A DNA stretch of 64,000 nt, from contig OX424564.1 of the NCBI GenBank assembly GCA_949152475.1, positions 3,658,001-3,722,000 on the forward strand, read 5' to 3'. This DNA is from Terebella lapidaria. Lineage: Eukaryota > Annelida > Polychaeta > Terebellida > Terebellidae. The translations under genes and the position numbers were made by a program. Numbering within the stretch: the first letter of the stretch is position 1; every line of letters starts with the position of its first letter. This document shows, in pieces, positions 61,594-64,000 of this stretch. The notes below the pieces were generated by a model that was given only the letters and a program-made list of their open reading frames with translations, was not told where the DNA came from and did no database searches.

Positions 61594-63412
61594 TTTAGGC
61601 CACCGAACCTATATCCGATAACCTATTGCTATGGCGTTGCGTCCGTCGTCTGTTGTCTGTCCGTCGACCGTAAGCAATTATATCTTCAAAGTTTACAGTC
61701 TATTCTTTCGAAAATTTGGCATAAAAATGCCTAAAAATAATTCGAGAGGGGGGTATTTTTTCAGTTTTCTGATTTTCGCATTTTTTTTCAAAATGGCGGT
61801 TATTTTTGACGAAAAATTGCCAATTTTAGACTTTGACGGTCATTTTCTCAAAATCTGTTCAGTAACTTTTTCTCTTATTTGATGCATAACACTCCTTATA
61901 TGTACCCCTGTGACGTGTATAAGTTTCGTTGCCCTTGAATCGCTCAAAGTGGGCCATTTCGGCCCAAACTCGGACCAAATGGGACATTCCCATGTTAAAT
62001 TCTCATATGCTTTATAATGGAACACATATTCCCAAATATTGCACTTAATATTGAGATTATAGTCTAGGAATCAATTGTGCACATATAGGAAATGATATAT
62101 GCTGAATAATTTCATGACATTGAATTTGACCTTTGTTTTCGTTTCAAGATCACAGGACCAAAGGCTAATATCTCGCTTATTACATGTATCGACTTTACAG
62201 CTTAGGAATTACTTGTCAACATATGGGAAATGATAAATTCTGGATACTATTGTGACCTTGAATTTTTCGAGGTCACAGGACAAAATGACTAATATCTCAC
62301 TTATTATTGACTTTAAAGCTTAGGAATCAAATTTGAACATATAGAAAATGATATATGCTGAATAATTCCATGACCTTGAATTTGACCTTTGATTTCGTTT
62401 CAAGATCACAGGACCAAAGGCTAATATCTCGCTTATTACATGTATCGACTTAACAACTTAGGAATCAATTGTCAACATACAGGAAATGATAAATTCTGGA
62501 TACTATTGTGACCTTGAATTTGACCTTTGACCTAATTTTCAAGGTCACAGGGCAAAATGGCTAATATCTCGCTTATTGTCGACTTTATAGCTTAGGAATC
62601 AAGTTGAACATGAACATATGATGAACATATAGGAAATGATTTATACAGATAATTCTCGTGACCTTGAATTTGACCTAAATTTCAAGGTCACAGGACAAAA
62701 TAACTAATATCTATCTTATTATTGACTTCACAGCTTAGGAATCGAATTTGAACATATAGAAAATGATATATGCTGAATATTGCCATGACCTTGAATTTGA
62801 CTTTTGACCTCACTTTCAAGTTCAAAGGACAAAATGGCTAATATCTTGCTTCTCTATTGACTTTATAGCTTCGGTACCATTGTGGACATATGGAAAATGA
62901 TACACACTTGATATTTCGATGACCTTGAATTTGACCTTGACCTTACTTTCAAGGTCAGATGACAAAATGACAGATATCTCACATATTATCAACTTTACCG
63001 CTTGGAACCCATGGTGAACATATAGGAAATATATGCTGAATATTTTGGTGACCTTGAGTTCGACCTTTGACCTCAATTTCAAGCTCAGAGAACAAAATGG
63101 CTAATGTCTTATCATCGACTTCACAGCTTAGGAATCAACTAAGAACATAGAGGACATGATATATGCTGAATATTCTCATGACCTTGAACTTGATTTTTGA
63201 CCTCATTTTCAAGGTCAGATCACAAATGGCTAATATCTCACTTATTATCAACTATACGGCTTAGGAATCAAATATGGTCAAACTCCAAATGGTACATGCA
63301 GAAAATCTCGTGACCTCGATTTGACCAATAACCTTATTTTCAAGGTCATGGGACAAGAGGCTAATATCTAAAATATAATTGTTCGGTAACCTTTCTTAGC
63401 CCTTGGGCTAAT
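61594..63412 (+). mobile_element. ~130-bp-repeat DNA element (copy 5)
   Basis: Starts 'ttaggccaccgaacctatat' and 'ccgataacctattgctatgg', continues with 'cgttgcgtccgtcgtc', and ends 'gttcggtaacctttcttagc' and 'ccttgggctaa'. About ten units run from 62040 to 63360. Unit A, without the insertion, reads straight through near 52885-52900, which fixes the borders to within a few bases. Confidence 0.9.
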
Positions 63413-64000
63413 TTTTTTCTATGTTCCCCATTTCATTTATTTAATTTGCAGATTTACAGAAAGAAAATCACCAACGCAAGATATTCACTGCATCGCGGAG
63501 CTTGTGAAAATAAAAATAAATGTATTTCTACTTGGTGGGAAATCATTTTGCAAATTTTATCAACAACGCTGACATCACAAAGGTGTTGAAGTGCGATTAA
63601 TTTAAAACCTTTCTGTCAGTGTCTGTGTAAAATATTCATAATGCCTTCAGCAGCACCATGTCTACTCAGTCTTACATCATAATCCGTTACCGGGTGCTAC
63701 ACTGACAATGTTGGCAAGTCAGAATCAGTATCGTGGAAGATTTCCCTGCCTTGCAAATCTGACGAATGAGTTACACAGCGGCACAACACAACGTGACATG
63801 CCACACCTAGTCTGGACGTGTTGAGATGATCGATCAACAGGCGCGGGATAAGCAAAGGTGCTGAGGAGTCTAACTCCACCGAGTATCAGTCTTATCAAAT
63901 ACTCTAGTCTCATAGACTTCAGAAAGATATGGGCATGGCGAGACATTTTATCCTATGAAACACATTCGTTCCGTGGAGAATTAGCGGTCTTGCAGTTTGC

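Larger units (their letters stand above)
53910..64000. repeat. Segmental duplication, unit B (continues beyond window)
   Basis: Head-to-tail copy of unit A; it starts with 'gcctataaatacc...gcagccatac', matching 42.65 kb. It carries three insertions absent from A: 54.11-55.45, 55.97-57.18 and 61.59-63.41 kb. The copy is still matching A (near 53.56 kb) at the window end. Confidence 0.85.

Overview
The window is eukaryotic nuclear DNA from an invertebrate, most likely a marine lophotrochozoan and plausibly a mollusc. Evidence: AT-rich sequence with no long open frames outside transposons, short exons with GT-AG borders, a tRNA-derived SINE, a CR1/L2-type LINE, many nested non-autonomous elements, and repeat families I recall from mollusc genomes. 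I cannot name the species. Family assignments below are recognition by eye, not search results.

Layout. 0-5.1 kb (minus strand): a decayed multi-exon copy of an uncharacterised FEN1/XPG-nuclease-like gene family with a Cys-rich tail. 5.1-7.6 kb: a diverged tandem duplication, then a transposon carrying ~130-bp internal repeats, itself split by a SINE. 7.6-8.2 kb: the last two exons of a PLAC8-family gene. 8.2-13.6 kb: no recognisable gene, old segmental duplicates. 13.6-20.6 kb: 3'-end fragments of a retroelement, a second ~130-bp-repeat element, and a minus-strand CR1-like LINE split by a 1,092-bp inverted-repeat element. 21.5 kb: one SGNH/GDSL-like exon, a 19-bp minisatellite, then a 3,470-bp inverted-repeat element. 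26-31 kb: duplicated segments and retroelement tails. 31.45-34.34 kb: eight copies of a ~360-bp satellite. 36-39.3 kb: a small gene for a secreted Cys-rich protein with a TSP1-like segment, and a fragment of a second copy of one exon. 42.6-64 kb: an ~11-kb segment and its diverged tandem copy, separately colonised by different transposons.

Only two genes look functional: the PLAC8 gene (5' end missing) and the secreted Cys-rich gene. Nearly everything else is mobile DNA or old duplication. The most notable pattern is a set of non-autonomous elements whose internal tandem repeats are dense in AGGTCA/TGACCT hexamers, including exact DR1 and TCAAGGTCA sites, which are nuclear-receptor binding motifs. 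One further element also carries TGACGTCA (CRE) palindromes.
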